Shown piece by piece: positions 13,305-16,246 of a stretch of DNA of 16,246 nt. This DNA is from JBGTNQ01 sp964646785. GTDB lineage: Bacteria > Patescibacteriota > Minisyncoccia > Phycocordibacterales > Zambryskibacteraceae. The translations under genes and the position numbers were made by a program. The first letter of the stretch is position 1, and each line of letters opens with the position of its first letter. Below the pieces are notes generated by a model. That model was not told where the DNA came from. It saw nothing but the letters and a program-made list of their open reading frames with translations, and did no database searches. The stretch covers positions 1-16,246 of the forward strand of contig CAZYGU010000018.1 in assembly GCA_964646785.1 (NCBI GenBank), given 5' to 3'.

Positions 13305-14768
13305 CTATTTTTCCAAATCAAGCACTTCATCAATACGAATTTGTGAGACAAATTCTGGGACGTGTGACACAAGAATCATTGCTCCTTCGTATTGGCTTAA
13401 TGCTTCCGCAATAACAGGAAGATGACGGAAGTTTATATGGTTTGTTGGCTCATCAAGGATAAGGAGACCTGGGTGTTCGAGCACAAGCTGTGCAAACGCA
13501 ACTAATCCTTTTTGTCCTTCTGAAAGACTCCCAATTTTTGTTTTAATTGCTTCAGAAGTGATGAGGAAGCCAGCGGCGATACTTCGTACAAACTGCTCAT
13601 CATGTTTCCCGTGCGCCTTCATGAGTGATTCGTATACAGTCATATCAAAATCGAGTGTAGAAAAATCTTGTCGATAATATCCCACTTTTATACCAGAGGT
13701 GATTACACTTCCCTTCGCCTTACCAGTTGCAATAGACTCGAGAAGAGTACTCTTTCCAATACCATTCGGACCCTTCAGAAGTAAGTGGTGCCCTCGTCGT
13801 AAAGTAATATTTGCTTTTCTATTCACTGGTTTATGATTTTTTCCGAGCGTGCTATAGGAGGTAATCGAAATAACATCTCCAACAAGTCCGTCTTGCATAG
13901 GAATAGTGAATGCTCGAATAGTTTTGTCCTCTCGCCGTACATCAACCTTTTCTTCCTCTAATTCTTCCGCTTTATCACGCATTCTTCGTGCAACAAGTCG
14001 CATTTGTCCTCCTTTATTTGCGAAGAAGTTTGCCTTGTCTTTATTCTCTTGAATCTCTTTTGCAAGTTGAGCATTCTTTCTATTTTCTTTTTCAATTCGA
14101 GCAGATATTTCTTTCACTACATCAAAATAATTTCCTGAGTATTGCTCAATAACTCGAGTATGCACATCAAGATAGAGCACGCTATCAGTAAATGCATTTA
14201 AGAAATCAGCATCATGAGAAATAACCATGACTGTCTTTTTGTAATTAACAAGAAATGAAGTGAGGTGTTCAATTCCCGCCTTATCGAGATTATTTGTTGG
14301 CTCATCAAGAAGGAGTAAATCTGGATCTTGGATCAATGCTGAAGCGAGAAGAAGTCGCGCCTGCTGACCACCGGAAAATGACTTCACAATTCGATCATGC
14401 ATCTTTTCATGACCTTTGAGATTTACCACTTCGAGTACGTCGTCAATACGAGGATCAATATCGTATATTTTCTCTTTAAATCGTTTAAGGAAAAATTCTC
14501 TTACTGTTAGCTCAAGTTCTTCACGAGGAATAACCTGTCGAGAAAGAGCGATCGTTATTCCATTCATAATATGGATATTCCCCGACTCAGGTTTAAGTGA
14601 CTTTGTAATAAGCTCAAAAAGAGTACTTTTTCCAGCACCATTCTGACCCATAATAGTACATTTAGTTCCTCTTCTTACAGAAAAATTCACCTCATGCAAA
14701 ATAGGCTTGTGTTGTCCGTATTCAAACGAAACTTCTTCAAAGGAAAGGATGCTATCTGCTTTTGCCAT
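13305..14768 (-). CDS. ABC-F family ATPase (ribosome-associated)
   Basis: This is a soluble protein of two ABC domains with no membrane segment, as in ABC-F translation factors and ribosome-protection proteins. Domain 1 has Walker A GQNGAGKS (41-48), signature FSGGQQARLLLA (131-142), and Walker B with LLLLDEPTNNLD (151-162). A charged helical linker (about 212-290, with IEKENRKNAQLAKEIQENKD) is the place of the P-site tRNA-interacting motif. Domain 2 has GPNGIGKS (333-340), a signature of LSEGQ (415-419) and LLILDEPTNHIN (435-446). The second domain thus has E in place of G in the signature, and Asn in place of the usual Asp after NH(L/I). At 487 residues it is shorter than typical EttA or Uup. 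I chose ATG 14768 (MAKADSILSF), since it gives the family-like N-terminus; ATG 14792 would add eight residues. The exact subfamily is undecided. Confidence 0.93.
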   Translation of the reverse strand: MAKADSILSFEEVSFEYGQHKPILHEVNFSVRRGTKCTIMGQNGAGKSTLFELITKSLKPESGNIHIMNGITIALSRQVIPREELELTVREFFLKRFKEKIYDIDPRIDDVLEVVNLKGHEKMHDRIVKSFSGGQQARLLLASALIQDPDLLLLDEPTNNLDKAGIEHLTSFLVNYKKTVMVISHDADFLNAFTDSVLYLDVHTRVIEQYSGNYFDVVKEISARIEKENRKNAQLAKEIQENKDKANFFANKGGQMRLVARRMRDKAEELEEEKVDVRREDKTIRAFTIPMQDGLVGDVISITSYSTLGKNHKPVNRKANITLRRGHHLLLKGPNGIGKSTLLESIATGKAKGSVITSGIKVGYYRQDFSTLDFDMTVYESLMKAHGKHDEQFVRSIAAGFLITSEAIKTKIGSLSEGQKGLVAFAQLVLEHPGLLILDEPTNHINFRHLPVIAEALSQYEGAMILVSHVPEFVSQIRIDEVLDLEK

Positions 14769-14807
14769 AGGAGAACACTCTACCATTATCATGACAATAG
14801 TCCACTC

Positions 14808-14849
14808 AAAGAAAAATCACTCTCCTGTTACAGAGAGTGATTTTTCTTT
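14808..14849. terminator. Intrinsic terminator after the cold-shock gene
   Basis: A perfect 17-bp inverted repeat (14808-14824 with 14833-14849) with an eight-base loop has A/T-rich ends. It starts about seven bases after the cspA stop on the minus strand and also precedes the ABC-F gene, which therefore needs its own promoter (a weak GATAAT at 14785-14790). Confidence 0.88.
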
Positions 14850-14855
14850 GTGATA

Positions 14856-15053
14856 TTACGCTCGTGCTACGTTTGTAGCAGCTGGGCCTTTTTCAGTATC
14901 GATAACTTCGAAAGAGACTGTGTCTCCAACCTTAAGTTCATCGAAAGTAACACCACTAAGCTCCTTAGAGTGGAAGAAAAGATCCTTTGCTTCGCCTTCG
15001 CGAGAAATGAATCCAAATCCCTGCTCCTTAAGAGTTTTGATTGTTCCTGTCAT
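14856..15053 (-). CDS. csp: Cold-shock domain protein (CspA family)
   Basis: This single cold-shock domain of 65 residues binds single-stranded RNA/DNA and melts RNA structure. RNP1 is GFGFIS (12-17), RNP2 is DLFFH (24-28), and the end is GPAATNVARA as in CspA proteins. It lacks the usual aromatic at some RNP1 flank positions, reading KEQGFGFISREG, but has the key Phe residues. No SD precedes the ATG. Instead there is an AT-rich leader of about 68 bases from a good promoter, ending in a nine-base direct repeat next to the start codon. Long leaders are a known feature of cold-shock mRNAs. A terminator follows directly, so it is a single-gene unit. Confidence 0.95.
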   Translation of the reverse strand: MTGTIKTLKEQGFGFISREGEAKDLFFHSKELSGVTFDELKVGDTVSFEVIDTEKGPAATNVARA

Positions 15054-15072
15054 GTGATTGATTGTGATTGAT
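15054..15072. repeat. Tandem 9-base direct repeat at the csp start
   Basis: GTGATTGAT occurs at 15054-15062 and again at 15064-15072 (plus-strand reading). In the csp messenger this is ATCAATCAC repeated with a one-base gap, ending at the ATG. It occupies the place where an SD would be. Confidence 0.6.
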
Positions 15073-15121
15073 ATGTCGTCTGCTCTGATGAGAAACTCGA
15101 CTTTGTTTCTAGTCCTAACAC

Positions 15122-15148
15122 TTTATAATTATATCGTATAATTATAAA
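15122..15148. promoter_or_regulatory. Perfect 12-bp palindrome overlapping the csp -10 box
   Basis: TTTATAATTATA (15122-15133) and TATAATTATAAA (15137-15148) form a perfect inverted repeat with a three-base centre. It covers the -10 and most of the spacer. This could be an operator, but the base composition is wholly A/T, so chance is possible. Confidence 0.5.
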
Positions 15149-15156
15149 AAAAGCAA
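15128..15156 (-). promoter_or_regulatory. Promoter of the cold-shock gene
   Basis: TTGCTT (15151-15156), a 17-base spacer and a perfect TATAAT (15128-15133) are read on the minus strand. Initiation is expected near 15121. It sits inside the AT-rich palindrome and only about 50 bases past the stop of the slipin gene. Confidence 0.75.
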
Positions 15157-15207
15157 GAGGTAGCTTATAATACCTATATCTGAAGCCCCAACGTAGCTAA
15201 AGCGAGC

Positions 15208-15957
15208 CTAATTTGAATCCCCTTTAATCATCTTAATCGCCTCCCCTACTGTTGTCATGAATTGTGCAGGGAAAATGATAGTTGAATTTTTCTCAACACT
15301 AATTTCGGCCATCGTTTGAAGTGTTCTAAGCTGAAGTGCAACAGGATGCTTGCTGATAATATCTGCAGCTTCACCGAGTTTTACTGCCGCTTGGAATTCT
15401 CCTTCAGCTGCAACAATTTTTGCTCGTCGCTCTCGCTCCGCTTCTGCCTCTTTTGCCATTGCTCTCTGCATATTTTCTGGCAAGAAAATATCTTTAATTT
15501 CAACTGCAGTCACTTGTGCGCCCCATGGTTCTGTATGTGCATCAATAACATCCTTGATTTGTGCATTAATATCCGATGTCTGTGAGAGTAGTTGATCGAG
15601 AGTGAATTGACCTACAACATTTCGCACTGTTGTTTGACTAATTTGATTCACGGCACTATATACATCCTCAATAGCAATAACTGATTTTATTGGATCAATG
15701 ACATGGTAATATGCCACAGCTGCAATATCGATAGACACATTGTCCTTTGTGATAATTTTCTGAGATGGGATATTCATTGTGATAGTACGAAGTGTCACTT
15801 TCGTCATCATCTCAAAAATTGGAATAAGAATAATAAGTCCTGGACCACGAACACCTGTACATTTTCCAAGAAAAAAGATAACTCCACGGTCGTATTCCTT
15901 CACAACTCGAAGTGACAATGCGAGTAACACAAGAAGTATAGCGATAATAATATACAT
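15208..15957 (-). CDS. Slipin / stomatin-like SPFH-domain membrane protein
   Basis: This 249-residue stomatin-family protein has an N-terminal hydrophobic hairpin or helix (1-17), then the SPFH domain. Recognisable stretches are VVKEYDRGVIFFLGKCTGVRGPG (18-40, glycine-rich as in slipins), VSIDIAAVAYYHVIDPIKS (74-92), and WGAQVTAVEIKDIFLPENMQ (145-164). A Glu/Ala/Arg-rich coiled segment AMAKEAEAERERRAKIVAAE (166-185) comes next. Stomatins assemble into membrane microdomain scaffolds; a membrane protease of the NfeD type is often encoded beside them, but none is visible in this window. No SD is seen. An AT-rich TATATA/TTATAT lies six to seven bases before the ATG, consistent with a leaderless start. 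The gene is transcribed toward cspA. Confidence 0.92.
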   Translation of the reverse strand: MYIIIAILLVLLALSLRVVKEYDRGVIFFLGKCTGVRGPGLIILIPIFEMMTKVTLRTITMNIPSQKIITKDNVSIDIAAVAYYHVIDPIKSVIAIEDVYSAVNQISQTTVRNVVGQFTLDQLLSQTSDINAQIKDVIDAHTEPWGAQVTAVEIKDIFLPENMQRAMAKEAEAERERRAKIVAAEGEFQAAVKLGEAADIISKHPVALQLRTLQTMAEISVEKNSTIIFPAQFMTTVGEAIKMIKGDSN

Positions 15958-16054
15958 AGTGGTTATATAAGTAGTAATCTACGTGGCTATGGTATCACTT
16001 TTCTACCCTAGTACAAGTAAATGGAAGCCACCAAGACAGTCCCAAAAATTAGTC

Positions 16055-16060
16055 TATAAT
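16055..16060 (+). promoter_or_regulatory. -10 box of the right-edge gene, predicted leaderless
   Basis: TATAAT ends seven bases before the ATG at 16068. A weak -35 (AAGACA, 16033-16038) lies 16 bases upstream. GAGG also occurs just before the ATG, but too close to act as a normal SD. Confidence 0.5.
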
Positions 16061-16067
16061 GAGGAAT

Positions 16068-16246
16068 ATGACACCTGAATCCAGCCCCACTCAACACGAG
16101 GCTATTGGAAAAACGTACACAGCACCTCCTGCTGTGGAGTCACTTGTGTTACCTGACCCATCACAAGAATCCTGGCTTGAGGATATTTCAACGAATGAAT
16201 CATTTCAGGAACAAGTAAGAGAGCGCGGTGACATAATCACACATAT
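16068..16246 (+). CDS. N-terminal part of an unknown protein, cut by the right edge
   Basis: Fifty-nine codons are visible, starting MTPESSPTQHEAIGKTYTAP, then PAVESLVLPDPSQESWLEDI and a more helical end (NESFQEQVRERGDIITH). The visible part is polar, acidic and Pro/Ser-rich, with no signal peptide or membrane helix, so it is probably a flexible N-terminal leader of a larger cytosolic protein. No domain can be recognised from this much. The start is supported by a perfect -10 box seven bases upstream and by an open frame to the edge. It is transcribed away from the slipin gene, with 110 bases between the two start codons. Confidence 0.6.
   Translation, partial: MTPESSPTQHEAIGKTYTAPPAVESLVLPDPSQESWLEDISTNESFQEQVRERGDIITH

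Noticed and set aside
1..16246. CRISPR array, tRNA, rRNA, insertion sequence or attachment site
   Set aside because: I saw no regularly spaced repeats, no cloverleaf-like conserved blocks, no transposase and no terminal inverted repeats with target duplications, including around the GC-rich orphan gene.

Overview
The window looks like chromosomal DNA of a Candidate Phyla Radiation bacterium, most likely a parcubacterium-like member of the Patescibacteria. The signs are an AT-leaning genome with small, tightly packed genes. An oligopeptide-binding-type protein sits on a membrane anchor between secG and RNase J with no permease beside it. A run of small envelope proteins includes a Gmad2 domain and a bactofilin-like membrane protein, and Shine-Dalgarno sequences are almost absent. 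The lineage call is inference from gene content and style; no rRNA or ribosomal protein is present to prove it. The genetic code looks standard: TAA, TAG and one TGA are used as stops.

Layout. On the minus strand, 1-2007 holds groES-groEL (groEL runs off the left edge). Then comes the oddest gene in the window, a GC-rich orphan at 2133-2831 (minus). It has its own near-consensus promoter, a strong ribosome binding site and a GAAA-capped terminator. On the plus strand, 3086-7056 is secG, a membrane-anchored solute-binding protein and RNase J, closed by a terminator. A 94-residue unknown protein (7214-7498) and a 12-helix MFS protein (7590-8765) follow, each with a perfect hairpin terminator. 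From 11848 back to 8822 the minus strand carries a compact six-gene envelope cluster: a LolA-like protein, a bactofilin-like membrane protein, a Gmad2 lipid-anchor-free protein, two single-pass coiled proteins and a tiny Cys-rich protein. A coiled-coil protein (minus) and an RluF-type pseudouridine synthase (plus) are transcribed divergently from about 12270-12310. The minus strand then carries a GIY-YIG protein, an ABC-F ATPase, a cold-shock protein and a slipin. A new plus-strand gene begins at 16068 and runs off the right edge. No stretch of more than 300 bases lacks a gene, and I see no tRNA, rRNA, CRISPR array or transposase.

Themes. Much of the window is housekeeping: protein folding (GroESL), secretion (SecG), RNA decay (RNase J), ribosome modification and translation (pseudouridine synthase, ABC-F, CSP), and a membrane/envelope module. 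Two things stand out. First, at least six start codons lie only 7-9 bases downstream of a TATAAT-like hexamer, which predicts leaderless mRNAs. Second, the orphan gene breaks every local rule: about 60% GC, all 17 lysines AAG, a long leader and a strong SD. This marks it either as a recent import or as a specially highly expressed, basic-tailed protein of unknown function.
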